DNA from: Betaproteobacteria bacterium HGW-Betaproteobacteria-9
GTDB lineage: Bacteria > Pseudomonadota > Gammaproteobacteria > Burkholderiales > Burkholderiaceae_C
Direction: 5' to 3'
NCBI GenBank assembly: GCA_002842215.1
Contig: PHCC01000028.1
Location: forward strand, 1-46,397
DNA length: 46,397 bases
The translations under genes and the position numbers were made by a program. How positions within the stretch are numbered: the stretch's first letter is position 1; each line of letters opens with the position of its first letter. Of this stretch, positions 9,096 to 17,808 are shown one piece after another. The notes under the pieces were generated by a model that saw only the letters and a list, made by a program, of their open reading frames with translations, was not told the DNA's origin and made no database searches.

Positions 9096-9111
9096 TTTGA
9101 CCCACGTCAAA
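9096..9111. promoter_or_regulatory. FNR/CRP-type palindrome in the aapJ-synthetase divergent region
   Basis: TTTGAC-CCAC-GTCAAA is a perfect 6-4-6 palindrome. Its half-sites TTGAC/GTCAA resemble FNR-family sites (TTGAY-N4-RTCAA). It lies about 157 bases upstream of aapJ and 137 bases upstream of the synthetase start, within the 308-bp non-coding stretch 8940-9247, which otherwise shows only short AT-rich patches. The regulator is inferred. Confidence 0.4.
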
Positions 9112-9247
9112 AACCGTGCTTTGGTACCAGCACGTTCCGTGCCACCCGCCATGCGCGCCAGTGGTCCCAGGCGCGACATGGCTGCTTTTCTTTTTGCAGC
9201 GCAGCCCCGTATGCTCGCGCTGAAAAGAAGTACCAGGAGACAAACCG

Positions 9248-10969
9248 ATGAGCCTCGCAAACGCCGCCCCGGTGACCGTTCATGTTCAGCTGCGCCCCCA
9301 CCACCGCTTCTGGCCGAAGCGCCTGCCGCACCGCATCAGTCCGCCCGTGACCTCGCTCTGGCACAACTTGGTGGTGAGCGCGCAGCGTTACCCGGACAAG
9401 CCGGCTCTGGTGTTCTTCGATCAGCAGCTCAGCTACAGCGAACTGCTGGCGCAAGCCGAGCGGCTGGCGGGCCACCTGCATGCGCAGGGCGTGCGCGCGG
9501 GCGACCGCGTGATCCTCCTGATGCAGAACTGCCCGCAGTGGATCGTGGCGCACTACGCCATCCTGCGGGCCAACGCGGTGGTGGTGCCGGTGAACCCGAT
9601 GAACCGGGCCGAGGAGCTCAAACACTACATCACCGATCCCGACGTGAAAGTCGCGGTCTGCGCGGCCGACCTCGCGGGTGATCTGCTCAAGGCCAACGCC
9701 GATCTGCCCGAGGTGCAGCGCCTGTCGCACCTGGTCGTGGCGCACTACCACGACGCCATTGGCCCGCAGGCCGAAATCCCGCCCGCCTGGGTCGACTGGC
9801 TCACGACGCGTCACCCGCTGCCGGCTCTGCCGGGCGGCAGCGTGGCCGACTGGGCCGACGCGCTGGCCAGCGGCCACACCGCACCGGCGCACGACCGCCA
9901 GCCCGCCGACCTGTGCGTGCTGCCCTACACCAGTGGCACCACCGGCCTGCCCAAGGGCTGCATGCACACGCACGCCAGCATCATGCACAACGCCGTGGCC
10001 TGCAGCCTGTGGACCGGCGGCACGCCGGAAAACGTGTCGCTGGTGGTGGTGCCCATGTTCCACATCACCGGCATGGTGGTGGGCATGCATTCGGGCCTCT
10101 ACACCGGCGCCACCCTGGTGATCATGCCGCGCTGGGACCGCGAGCTTGCCGGGCGGCAGATCTCGGCCTGGCGCGTCACGCACTGGAGCAACATCCCGAC
10201 CATGGTGATCGACCTGCTGGCCAGCCCGCGCTTCGACCAGTACGACCTCTCCAGCCTGGTCTTCATCGGCGGTGGCGGCGCCGCCATGCCGCAAGCCGTG
10301 GCGCAGCGCCTGTTCGATCAGTTCGGCCTGCGCTACGCCGAGGGCTACGGCCTCACCGAGACCGCCGCGCCTTCGCACAACAACCCGCCCGATGCGCCCA
10401 AACAGCAATGCCTGGGCATCCCGTTTCTGAGCACCGATGCGCGCGTGGTGGACCCGGAGACGCTGCTGGAAATGCCGGTGGGCGAGGCGGGCGAAATCAT
10501 CATCCGCGGGCCGTCGGTGTTCGCTGGCTACTGGAAGCGGCCGGATGCGACCGAGGCGGCCTTCATCGATTTCAACGGCGAAAAATACTTCCGTTCCGGC
10601 GACCTTGGCAAGGTGGACGAAGACGGTTATTTCTTCATCACCGACCGCCTCAAACGCATGATCAACGCCAGCGGTTTCAAGGTCTGGCCGGCCGAGGTGG
10701 AGGCGCTGATGTTCCGCCACCCGGCGATCGCCGAGGCCTGCGTGATCAGCACGAAAGACGACTACCGCGGTGAAAGCGTGAAAGCGGTGGTGGTGCTGCG
10801 CGACAGCGCGCGCAGCCAGACCAGCGAACAGGACATCCTGGACTGGTGCCGCGAGAACATGGCGGTCTACAAGTGCCCGCGCGTGGTGCAGTTTGTCGAG
10901 GCGTTGCCCAAGAGTGGCAGCGGCAAGGTGATGTGGCGCTTGCTGCAGGAGCAGGAACCTGCGGGCTGA
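9248..10969 (+). CDS. AMP-dependent acyl-CoA synthetase (fatty-acid CoA ligase)
   Basis: This enzyme activates a carboxylic acid to acyl-AMP with ATP and then to the CoA thioester. The 573-residue product contains the adenylate-forming signature LPYTSGTTGLPKGCMH (about residues 223-238), the adenine-binding YAEGYGLTETAAPS, the hinge SGDLGKVDEDGYFFITDRLK, and the C-terminal catalytic lysine in KSGSGKVMWRLL. The sequence resembles long/medium-chain fatty acyl-CoA ligases; the exact substrate is not readable. AGGAG lies 8 bases upstream of the ATG. It is followed by a small membrane protein and an acrylyl-CoA reductase-type enzyme in the same direction, which fits short or branched acid metabolism. 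Confidence 0.93.
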   Translation: MSLANAAPVTVHVQLRPHHRFWPKRLPHRISPPVTSLWHNLVVSAQRYPDKPALVFFDQQLSYSELLAQAERLAGHLHAQGVRAGDRVILLMQNCPQWIVAHYAILRANAVVVPVNPMNRAEELKHYITDPDVKVAVCAADLAGDLLKANADLPEVQRLSHLVVAHYHDAIGPQAEIPPAWVDWLTTRHPLPALPGGSVADWADALASGHTAPAHDRQPADLCVLPYTSGTTGLPKGCMHTHASIMHNAVACSLWTGGTPENVSLVVVPMFHITGMVVGMHSGLYTGATLVIMPRWDRELAGRQISAWRVTHWSNIPTMVIDLLASPRFDQYDLSSLVFIGGGGAAMPQAVAQRLFDQFGLRYAEGYGLTETAAPSHNNPPDAPKQQCLGIPFLSTDARVVDPETLLEMPVGEAGEIIIRGPSVFAGYWKRPDATEAAFIDFNGEKYFRSGDLGKVDEDGYFFITDRLKRMINASGFKVWPAEVEALMFRHPAIAEACVISTKDDYRGESVKAVVVLRDSARSQTSEQDILDWCRENMAVYKCPRVVQFVEALPKSGSGKVMWRLLQEQEPAG

Positions 10970-11016
10970 AGGGTTGATGGCCCCTCGGGGCAGGCGCCTC
11001 CCGGCACAATCTCTGC

Positions 11017-11289
11017 ATGACCAACGCCATCTCTCCGCTGCGCCGGCTCTCGCAGCCGCGAATGCCCCTTTTCTGGCTGGTGATCGTGCTCAACCTGATG
11101 TCTTCTGCGATGACGTCGGCTTTGCTGGTGATCCAGCCCACCGGTGCGATGCGGGGTCTTCTGACCCTGTTCGCCGTGCTCAATACCCTGGTCGGCTGGT
11201 GGCTGCTGGCCCGCCTCTGGCGCGAAACCGCGCCCGCTTCACAAGGAGACCCTCATGTTCAAAGCCCTGCTGATCAACAAGACCGATGA
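11017..11289 (+). CDS. small two-helix membrane protein
   Basis: A 90-residue protein with two clear hydrophobic helices (about residues 17-41 and 46-66) separated by a short loop, an N-terminal basic stretch and a polar C-terminus. Its last 35 bases overlap the start of the next gene, whose ribosome binding site lies inside it, so translational coupling is likely. I do not recognise a family. Coding bias is typical of the surrounding genes, which supports it being real, but it is short and could be a chance reading frame. Confidence 0.6.
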   Translation: MTNAISPLRRLSQPRMPLFWLVIVLNLMSSAMTSALLVIQPTGAMRGLLTLFAVLNTLVGWWLLARLWRETAPASQGDPHVQSPADQQDR

Positions 11290-12256
11290 CGCCGGCTACC
11301 GCTGCGCGCTCACCGAACTCGACGAGGCGCAACTGCCCGCCAGCGGCGACGTGACGGTGCGGGTGGACTGGTCCACCCTCAACTACAAGGACGGCCTGGC
11401 CATCACGGGCCAATCGCCCGTGGTGCGCAGTTTTCCCCTGGTGCCGGGCATCGATTTCGCGGGCACCGTGACGGCCAGCGAACACCCGCGCTGGACGGCC
11501 GGCGACCGCGTCATCCTCAACGGCTTCGGCGTTGGTGAATCGCACTGGGGCGGTCTGTCGCAGATGGCGCGGGTCAAGGGCGACTGGCTGGTGGCCTTGC
11601 CTGAAGGCCTGAGCGCGCGAGAAGCCATGGCGATCGGCACCGCGGGCTACACCGCCATGCTGTGCGTGATGGCGCTGCAGAAACACTGGGCCGAAGCGGG
11701 TGTGTTGCCCGGCAGCGGCGAGGTGCTGGTGACCGGGGCCAACGGCGGCGTGGGCAGCATCGCGATCGCGCTGCTTGCTGGATTGGGCCACACGGTGGTG
11801 GCGTCCACTGGCCGGCTGGGCGAGGCGGATTTTCTCAAGTCCCTCGGTGCTGCCGAGCTCATCGACCGCAGCACGCTGAGCGCGGCGGGCAAGCCGTTGC
11901 AGAAGGAGCGCTGGATCGGCGTGGTCGATTCGGTGGGCAGCCACACGCTGGCGAACGCCTGCGCCAGCACGCGCTACGGCGGCGCGGTGGCGGCCTGCGG
12001 TCTGGCACAAGGCATGGACCTGCCGGCTTCGGTGGCCCCGTTCATCCTGCGCGGTGTGACGCTCTACGGCATCGACAGCGTGATGGCGCCGCTGGCCCGG
12101 CGCGAGGCCGCGTGGGCGCAACTGGCCACCGGCCTGGACCGCGGCAAGCTCGCCGCGATCACGCGCGAAATCGGTCTGGAGGCGGCGATTGGCGCGGCCA
12201 GCGATATCCTGGCGGGCCAGGTGCGCGGGCGCCTGGTGGTGAACGTCAACACCTGA
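11255..12256 (+). CDS. acuI: acrylyl-CoA reductase-type MDR oxidoreductase (AcuI/YhdH)
   Basis: A 333-residue zinc-independent medium-chain dehydrogenase/reductase. In this family AcuI reduces acryloyl-CoA to propionyl-CoA with NADPH. Visible are the N-terminal substrate domain with the STLNYKDGLAITG and PLVPGIDFAGTV motifs, and the Rossmann fingerprint VTGANGGVGSIAIALL (about residues 165-180). The family-typical NGFGVGESHWGGLSQ is present. AAGGAG precedes the start. It lies downstream of an acyl-CoA synthetase, suggesting a CoA-thioester pathway. It ends 3 bases before the convergent DUF2189 gene. Confidence 0.92.
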   Translation: MFKALLINKTDDAGYRCALTELDEAQLPASGDVTVRVDWSTLNYKDGLAITGQSPVVRSFPLVPGIDFAGTVTASEHPRWTAGDRVILNGFGVGESHWGGLSQMARVKGDWLVALPEGLSAREAMAIGTAGYTAMLCVMALQKHWAEAGVLPGSGEVLVTGANGGVGSIAIALLAGLGHTVVASTGRLGEADFLKSLGAAELIDRSTLSAAGKPLQKERWIGVVDSVGSHTLANACASTRYGGAVAACGLAQGMDLPASVAPFILRGVTLYGIDSVMAPLARREAAWAQLATGLDRGKLAAITREIGLEAAIGAASDILAGQVRGRLVVNVNT

Positions 12257-12259
12257 GGG

Positions 12260-13117
12260 TCAGGCGCTGTCTTCGGTCTGAACAGGCACGATGTGCCGGT
12301 AGGCGTGCCAGGTGGCGTGCCCAATCACCGGACCCACGATCAGCAGGCCGAGGAACACCGGCAACATGGCCAGGCCGATCAGCACCGTGATGAGCGCGCC
12401 CCAGATCAGCATCACACCGGGGTTCTGCAGGCAGGCGCGGATGCTGGTGAGGCCGGCCGACACGGCGTCGGTCTTGCGGTCCATGATCATCGGGATCGAG
12501 ATCACGCTGGTGATGAAGATCAGACCGGCGAAGAGGCCGCCGACGATGGTGTAGGTGATCAGGAAGCCGATGTTCTCGGGGTTGATCAGCTGCGGCAACA
12601 GCTTCTCGGTCGAGGGCATGGTGTTGAAGGTGACGGCAAACACCACCAGCGAAGCCCGGCCCCAGAGCAGTTCCAGGATCAGCAGCACGCCGGCAAAGAT
12701 GCCCATCGTGCCCTTGGTCGGTCGCCAGGCCTGCAGGGAGGCGCGCAGCGAGGGGCGGTGGTCGTGGGTCTGCATGGCCTTGCTGGCGTCGTACAGACCC
12801 AGGCACAGGAACGGTCCCATCAGCAGGAAGCCGGCGCTCAGCGCCAGCACGTAGGCCGGTGCGTTCTGGAACACCGCCAGCAGCGCGTGTCCCATGGCGA
12901 AGAAACACAGACCGTAGAACAGGCCGATGCGCGGGCAGCGCTGGAAGTCCTGCCAGCCCAGCTTGAGCCATTGGATCGGGTCGCCGGGTTGAAGGGACGC
13001 GAGTGTCAGGGAGAAAACCGATGGCCCCCGTCCGTCCCCGGTGTCGGGGTCAGGGGATGTTGACGATTGCTCGGGGTGCTCCCTCTCGGAAGCTGGGGTG
13101 TGAAGGGCCTGTTCCAT
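12260..13117 (-). CDS. DUF2189 family integral membrane protein
   Basis: A 285-residue inner-membrane protein with a disordered, acidic N-terminal about 50 residues followed by a WLKLGWQDFQRCPRIGLFYG segment and six or so hydrophobic helices. This matches DUF2189, whose function is unknown; members often lie near respiratory genes. I chose the ATG at 13117 because GGAG lies 6 bases before it; an in-frame ATG at 13162 has no ribosome binding site and lies within a regulatory palindrome. The FNR-type site just upstream suggests oxygen-responsive control. Confidence 0.85.
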   Translation of the reverse strand: MEQALHTPASEREHPEQSSTSPDPDTGDGRGPSVFSLTLASLQPGDPIQWLKLGWQDFQRCPRIGLFYGLCFFAMGHALLAVFQNAPAYVLALSAGFLLMGPFLCLGLYDASKAMQTHDHRPSLRASLQAWRPTKGTMGIFAGVLLILELLWGRASLVVFAVTFNTMPSTEKLLPQLINPENIGFLITYTIVGGLFAGLIFITSVISIPMIMDRKTDAVSAGLTSIRACLQNPGVMLIWGALITVLIGLAMLPVFLGLLIVGPVIGHATWHAYRHIVPVQTEDSA

Positions 13118-13148
13118 GGGTGTCTCCGGTTCGGAAACAATATAACCA

Positions 13149-13162
13149 TTGACAAATATCAA
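13149..13162. promoter_or_regulatory. FNR/Anr-type box upstream of DUF2189 gene
   Basis: TTGAC-AAAT-ATCAA matches the FNR consensus TTGAY-N4-ATCAA exactly. On the minus strand TATATT (a possible -10) follows, and the box centre is about 38 bases before the ATG at 13117. It would overlap the promoter, so repression or a class-II arrangement with a very short leader is possible. Confidence 0.5.
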
Positions 13163-13207
13163 AGCTCATATCGTTTACCCCATGTATTGGCAGGGTCTTC
13201 CTGCACT

Positions 13208-13657
13208 TCAGTGGGAAGAGGGGGACGCGTGTGCGCTCTTGGCGTGGCGGGAGGGGGCTTTCCCGATGCCGTCGGCGTGACGGCGCATGTGCAGCGCCAG
13301 GGCGGCGTCCAGCGACTGGGTGTGTTTGGTGAACCAGACCGCCAGTTCACCGGCCATTTCACGGACCGCATCCATCTGGCCAGCGCGCGCCATCGCCAAG
13401 CCTTCCCGCAGCACGTTGAGCACCACCCGGTGCTGGATGATGTGGTTCTCGGCCGCGGAGAAGCGGGTTTTTCGCATCCAGTCGTCCTCCCGACCGAAGT
13501 GCTCCACGGTGTGATCCACCACCGCGGCCCAGGCCTGCGGCAGGGTGGCGTCGGGTGCGTTTTGTGCCAGCGCCAGCAGATCCACAAACTCGCGGTGCAC
13601 GCCGTCCATGGGCTCAAAATCCAGCAGCAAAGTGTCGGACCATTCAACAGTGTTCAT
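13208..13657 (-). CDS. bacteriohemerythrin
   Basis: A 149-residue single-domain hemerythrin, a non-heme di-iron protein that binds O2 and may act as oxygen store, carrier or sensor in the cytoplasm. All seven metal ligands are visible with correct spacing: H21, H53 and E57 (HFGRE), H72 and H76 (HIIQH), H112 and D117 (HTQSLD). The C-terminus has a His/Ser-rich tail. AAGGAGG precedes the ATG at 13657, which decides the start over longer in-frame options. The next gene downstream (DUF2189) has an FNR-type box. Confidence 0.93.
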   Translation of the reverse strand: MNTVEWSDTLLLDFEPMDGVHREFVDLLALAQNAPDATLPQAWAAVVDHTVEHFGREDDWMRKTRFSAAENHIIQHRVVLNVLREGLAMARAGQMDAVREMAGELAVWFTKHTQSLDAALALHMRRHADGIGKAPSRHAKSAHASPSSH

Positions 13658-13798
13658 GACAACCTCCTTGACTTTGCCAACAGCTTGACAGCGTGCAAAC
13701 GGCCGCGGTTTGATCCAGCGCAGAAACTCCGCAAGGCCCATTGCGGGTGAACCCGGATGCGGATGCGGGCACTGCCGGCACCGTTACACTGCCCCGCC

Positions 13799-14542
13799 AT
13801 GACCACCAGTGCTTTCCCTCCACCCTGTGTGCCCCTTGACGGGCTTGATGCCGCCCTGCAATCGCAGGGCTTTGCGCTGATGGCTGCCGCCGATGTGCGG
13901 TGGTGGCTGCCGGCCGACGCGGCCGAGCTCGATGCGCTGCACGCCGGCTGGGATCACCTGCCGGCCGACGCCTACCTGAAGGACGGCGGGCACTACCGGC
14001 GCCGGCGCCACAGCTGCTTCGTGGTCGATGGCCAGGTGGTGCAGCAGGCGCCGCACCGCGCCCACTGGCAACCGCTGGAATACAACGCGCTGCACGGCGG
14101 CATGCAGCGCCTGTTCGAACCCATGCAGCCCGAGCTCGTGGCACTGCCGGTGTGGAGCCGCGTGCTGGCGCGGGTGGGCGAGGCGGTGTCGGCCCTGCGC
14201 GGAACGCAGCCCTGGTTTATCGAGGCACACCCGTTCCGCATCGACACCACCGACGGCATCGGCCGGCCCACGCCCGAAGGCGCGCACCGCGACGGCGTCG
14301 ATCTGGTGGCGGTGTTCATGCTCGGACGCCACCGCATCAAGGGCGGCGAGAGCCGGGTTTTCGAGGCCGACGGACCCAATGGCCAGCGCTTCACGCTGAC
14401 CGAGCCCTGGTCGCTGCTGCTGCTGGACGATGCGCGCGTGATCCACGAGACCACGCCGATCCAGCCGCTGGAGAACGGCGAACTGGGCTGGCGCGACACG
14501 CTGGTGCTGACCTACCGCTCGGGCGGCTTTCAGGGCGAGTGA
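13799..14542 (+). CDS. 2OG-Fe dioxygenase family protein
   Basis: A 247-residue protein resembling the 2OG-Fe_Oxy_2 family, whose characterised members hydroxylate free amino acids such as isoleucine using 2-oxoglutarate and Fe(II). The metal motif H-x-D is visible in GAHRDGVD and the distal histidine in VIHETTP, followed by RDTLVLTYR, where the arginine could bind 2-oxoglutarate. I chose the ATG at 13799; no ribosome binding site is seen and an upstream in-frame ATG (13757) encodes an unlikely Ala/Pro stretch. It is divergent from the hemerythrin gene. The substrate is unknown. Confidence 0.82.
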   Translation: MTTSAFPPPCVPLDGLDAALQSQGFALMAAADVRWWLPADAAELDALHAGWDHLPADAYLKDGGHYRRRRHSCFVVDGQVVQQAPHRAHWQPLEYNALHGGMQRLFEPMQPELVALPVWSRVLARVGEAVSALRGTQPWFIEAHPFRIDTTDGIGRPTPEGAHRDGVDLVAVFMLGRHRIKGGESRVFEADGPNGQRFTLTEPWSLLLLDDARVIHETTPIQPLENGELGWRDTLVLTYRSGGFQGE

Positions 14543-14554
14543 AACCGCGCCGCG

Positions 14555-15559
14555 TCAGGTGCCCACGCGCTGCTTGCGCCGCCACGCCGCCGGCGGCTGT
14601 CCCACGCTGCGTTTGAACGCGCGGGAGAAGGCTGCCTCGGAGTCGTAGCCCACCTCCTGCGCGATCGTTGCGACCTTGGTGTCGCTGCTGCGCAGCAGGC
14701 CGGCGCCGAGCTGCATGCGCCAGCCGGTGAGGTATTGCATCGGCGGCTGCCCGGCGAGTTCGACGAAACGTTCGTGCAACGCCGAACGCGACAGCCCGGA
14801 CTCGCGCCCCAGTTCGTCGATCGTCCACGGATGGGCCGGCTTCTCGTGCATGAGATGGATTGCCCGCCCGACATGGCGATCGCGCAGCGCAGCGAACCAG
14901 CCCGAGGCGCCGCTGGGCAACGATTCCAGGTGGCGCCGCGCCGCATCGACAAACACCATTTCGCTGACCCGCTCGAGCACCGCAGCGCTGCCGGCGCGGC
15001 TCTCGCGCGATTCCGCCACCGCCTGGTCCAGCAGTTGCGCCACCCAGGTACCCAGGCCACCGGACGCCAGGTGCAGCAGCCGGGGCAGCGACGAAATCAA
15101 GGGGTTGAAGGGCAGCAGGTCGCAGGCGATGAAACCGCAGACCACGACCGATGTGGCCTCGTCGGCCGGTATCGCCGCGCCCGGGCGCAACACGCCGCGG
15201 TGGTAGGCCACCGCGATAGGCTTGGGGTCGTTGCGGGTGGTGAAGCGCCAGTCGCTGCGGTCTTCCTGCGCATGCATGCCCGGCGCGCTGGAGATGACGT
15301 GTCCGTCGCCGCGCGGAAACATCACGATGTCGCCCTGCGCCAGCCGCACCGGCGGTTCGCCGTCGGTGGCGGCCCAGCCCGCGCCCCGGACGATGAGGTG
15401 GTAGGCCAGCACGTGTTCGGCACCGGGCATCAGGGCGCGCGCCAGATCGGGTGAAGCCGGCGTTTCGGCAGCCCACTCGTCGCCAAAACTCACGTAGTAG
15501 AAGACCGCTCCGCGCAGGCGCACGCTGCGCAGCACGTCGGACAAGGGATCGTGGTGCAT
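14555..15559 (-). CDS. AraC-family transcriptional regulator with N-terminal cupin
   Basis: A 334-residue regulator. The N-terminal half is a cupin-like sensing domain (MHHDPLSDVLRSVRLRG start, LAQGDIVMFPRGDGHV), typical of the cupin_6 AraC group. The C-terminal about 100 residues form two helix-turn-helix motifs: WTIDELGRESGLSRSALHERF and VATIAQEVGYDSEAAFSRAF, ending VGQPPAAWRRK. GGAGG lies 8 bases before the ATG at 15559. It is divergent from the methyltransferase-haloperoxidase-flavoprotein operon and probably controls it. Confidence 0.92.
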   Translation of the reverse strand: MHHDPLSDVLRSVRLRGAVFYYVSFGDEWAAETPASPDLARALMPGAEHVLAYHLIVRGAGWAATDGEPPVRLAQGDIVMFPRGDGHVISSAPGMHAQEDRSDWRFTTRNDPKPIAVAYHRGVLRPGAAIPADEATSVVVCGFIACDLLPFNPLISSLPRLLHLASGGLGTWVAQLLDQAVAESRESRAGSAAVLERVSEMVFVDAARRHLESLPSGASGWFAALRDRHVGRAIHLMHEKPAHPWTIDELGRESGLSRSALHERFVELAGQPPMQYLTGWRMQLGAGLLRSSDTKVATIAQEVGYDSEAAFSRAFKRSVGQPPAAWRRKQRVGT

Positions 15560-15646
15560 GGTCAGGACCTCCACATCTGGAGCCGCGATCAAGTGGGGTG
15601 GATTCCCGGCCAAAGTCGCGGTTGACCAGACGCATTCCAGGACGAA

Positions 15647-15658
15647 CAGACAAGTCTG
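15647..15658. promoter_or_regulatory. short palindrome in the AraC divergent region
   Basis: CAGAC-AA-GTCTG lies in the 197-bp gap 15560-15756 between the AraC gene and the operon it probably controls, about 99 bases before the methyltransferase ATG. A candidate operator only; AraC proteins more often bind direct repeats. Confidence 0.25.
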
Positions 15659-15756
15659 AAGGACGCCCGGAGAAGCGTCAATGTCCCGTTCTCCGAAGAA
15701 TGGGCCCGTCGCCGCAAGCCCGCGCCGACGCCCCCACTTCCACAGGAGACAACCCC

Positions 15757-16584
15757 ATGAACACCGTGCTCGACAAACCCGTTCCCGACTACGCAGCCAT
15801 CAAGCAGCGCCAGCAGGCCACCTGGGCCAGTGGCGACTACGCCGCCATTGGCACCACCTTGCAGATCGTCGGCGAGACGCTGGCGGAAGCGGCCGACGTG
15901 CGCGCCGGCGAGCGCGTGCTCGACGTGGCCGCCGGCAACGGCAACGCCTCGCTGGCCGCCGCGCGGCGCCACGCGCAGGTCACCTCGACCGACTATGTGC
16001 AGGCGCTGCTGGCCAAGGGCCACGATCGCGCGGTTGCTGAAGGCCTGGCCATCCGGTTCCAGCACGCCGATGCCGAAGCCCTGCCGTTCGCCGACGCCAG
16101 CTTCGACGCCGTGCTCTCCACCTTCGGCGTGATGTTCACGCCCGAACACCCGCGCGCCGCCAGCGAGATGCTGCGCGTGCTGCGCAGCGGTGGCCGCATT
16201 GGCCTCGCGAACTGGACACCCGGTGGTTTCATCGGCCGCCTGTTCAAGCTCATCGGTGCCCACGTGCCGCCCCCGGCCGGTCTCGCTTCCCCGCTGCTCT
16301 GGGGCACCGAATCGCACATCGTCGAGCTGTTCGGTTCGCACGCGGCGCAGATCCGTTGTGAGCACCGCCACTTCAACTTCCGCTACCGCTCGGCGGTGCA
16401 CTGGGTGCAGGTGTTCCGCGAACTTTATGGCCCCACGCACAAGGCCTTTGCTGCGCTCGATGCCCAGGGCGCTCAGTCGCTCGAACGCGCCATCACGGCG
16501 CTGCTGGAGGAGCTGAACGTCGGCGGTCCGCAGTCGCTGGTCGTGCCCAGCGAGTACCTCGAAATCGTCGTCACCAAACAATGA
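15757..16584 (+). CDS. class I SAM-dependent methyltransferase
   Basis: A 275-residue methyltransferase of the UbiE/Methyltransf_11 type. The SAM-binding motif I is VLDVAAGNGNASLAAA (about residues 49-64), followed by acidic motif II (TSTDYVQALL) and motif III/IV (FQHADAEALPFADASFDAVLSTFGVMF). The C-terminal half, with FRYRSAVHWVQVFRELYGP, is a lid-like region that should set the substrate, which is unknown. AGGAG precedes the ATG. It is the first gene of a probable three-gene operon with 21 bases to the next gene. Confidence 0.9.
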   Translation: MNTVLDKPVPDYAAIKQRQQATWASGDYAAIGTTLQIVGETLAEAADVRAGERVLDVAAGNGNASLAAARRHAQVTSTDYVQALLAKGHDRAVAEGLAIRFQHADAEALPFADASFDAVLSTFGVMFTPEHPRAASEMLRVLRSGGRIGLANWTPGGFIGRLFKLIGAHVPPPAGLASPLLWGTESHIVELFGSHAAQIRCEHRHFNFRYRSAVHWVQVFRELYGPTHKAFAALDAQGAQSLERAITALLEELNVGGPQSLVVPSEYLEIVVTKQ

Positions 16585-16605
16585 ACCCGACCCCCGGAGA
16601 CCGAC

Positions 16606-17808
16606 ATGAGCACACCACTTTTCCGCCACAAGCTTTGGGCACCGCTGGCCGCCATGGCAGCGCTGCAGGCGCACGCCGACACCGTCACGGACTGGAACCT
16701 GCGGGCCAACGCGCTGCTGGCCGATTCACAGCTCGGCACGCCGCCCGCGATCCGCGTCATGGCGATCGTGCAGACTGCGGTACACCAGGCGATTGATGGC
16801 TTGCCGCCGCGGGTGGCCACCACGAAGCCGGCGGTGGACGCCGCGGTGGCGATGGCCCACCACACCACCCTGACGCAACTGCTCCCGGGCCAGCGCGCAG
16901 GCACCGATGCCGCCGTGCAGGCCGCGCTGTCGGCCATCCCGGAGGGGCCGGCCAAGGCCGCCGGCATGGCCGCGGGTGAACGCGCCGCGGCCGCGGTGTT
17001 GGCCGCTCGCGCCGGCGATGGCGCGGGTGCGCCCGAAAGCTACCGGCCGCATGCCGCCGCGGGCGCCTATGTGCCCACCGCCTTGCCGGCCGTGCCCCAG
17101 TGGGCGCAGCGAAAGCCCTGGCTGATGTCGGGCGCGGCGCAGTTCCGCCCCGGGCCGCCGCCGTCGCTGACCAGCGATCAATGGGCGCGCGACTACAACG
17201 AGGTGAAGTCGCTGGGCGAGCGCTCGGGCGGCCGGCGCAGCGCCGAGCAGACCGAGGCCGCGCGCTTCTGGGCCTATTCGATGCCGGCGATCTACCACGG
17301 GGTCGTGCGGTCGGCGGTTGATCAGCCCGGCCGCGATCCGGCCCGCAATGCCCGCGTGTTCGCTGCCGTGGCGCAGGCCATGGACGACGCCCTGATTGGT
17401 GTGATCGACGCCAAGTACCACCACCATTTCTGGCGCCCCGTCACCGCGATCCGCAACGGCGACACCGACGGCCACGCGGCGACCGAGCGCGTGGCCGGTT
17501 GGGCCCCGCTCGTCGACACGCCGATGCACCCCGAGTACCCGAGTGCCCACAGCAGCCTCGCCAGCGCGGTCGGCACGGTGCTCGACGCCGAGTTCGAAGC
17601 CGGCACTTTGCCCGTCCTGAGCACCACCAGCCCGAGCGCCAAGGGCGCGGTGCGGCAATGGAAGCGCACCGACGACTTCGTACGCGAGGTCTCGCAAGCC
17701 CGCATCCATGGCGGCCTGCACTACCGCTTTTCCACCGATGCCGGCGAGGCGCTGGGCCGCCAGGTGGGCCGGCTGGCGGTCGAGCAACTGCTGCGGGAGG
17801 CGCCGTGA
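16606..17808 (+). CDS. secreted vanadium haloperoxidase/PAP2-like phosphoesterase
   Basis: A 400-residue protein with a signal peptide (cleavage probable after AHA, residue 24). It carries the full vanadate/phosphate pocket of the haloperoxidase and acid phosphatase superfamily: K-x6-R-P (K270 to R277-P278 in KYHHHFWRP), a PSAH motif (312-315) and R-x5-H (R366 to H372 in RIHGGLH). Vanadium haloperoxidases oxidise halides with peroxide; bacterial relatives include phosphatases, and sequence alone does not decide. Its stop overlaps the next ATG (TGATG). The periplasmic location is notable because both neighbours in the operon look cytoplasmic. Confidence 0.88.
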   Translation: MSTPLFRHKLWAPLAAMAALQAHADTVTDWNLRANALLADSQLGTPPAIRVMAIVQTAVHQAIDGLPPRVATTKPAVDAAVAMAHHTTLTQLLPGQRAGTDAAVQAALSAIPEGPAKAAGMAAGERAAAAVLAARAGDGAGAPESYRPHAAAGAYVPTALPAVPQWAQRKPWLMSGAAQFRPGPPPSLTSDQWARDYNEVKSLGERSGGRRSAEQTEAARFWAYSMPAIYHGVVRSAVDQPGRDPARNARVFAAVAQAMDDALIGVIDAKYHHHFWRPVTAIRNGDTDGHAATERVAGWAPLVDTPMHPEYPSAHSSLASAVGTVLDAEFEAGTLPVLSTTSPSAKGAVRQWKRTDDFVREVSQARIHGGLHYRFSTDAGEALGRQVGRLAVEQLLREAP

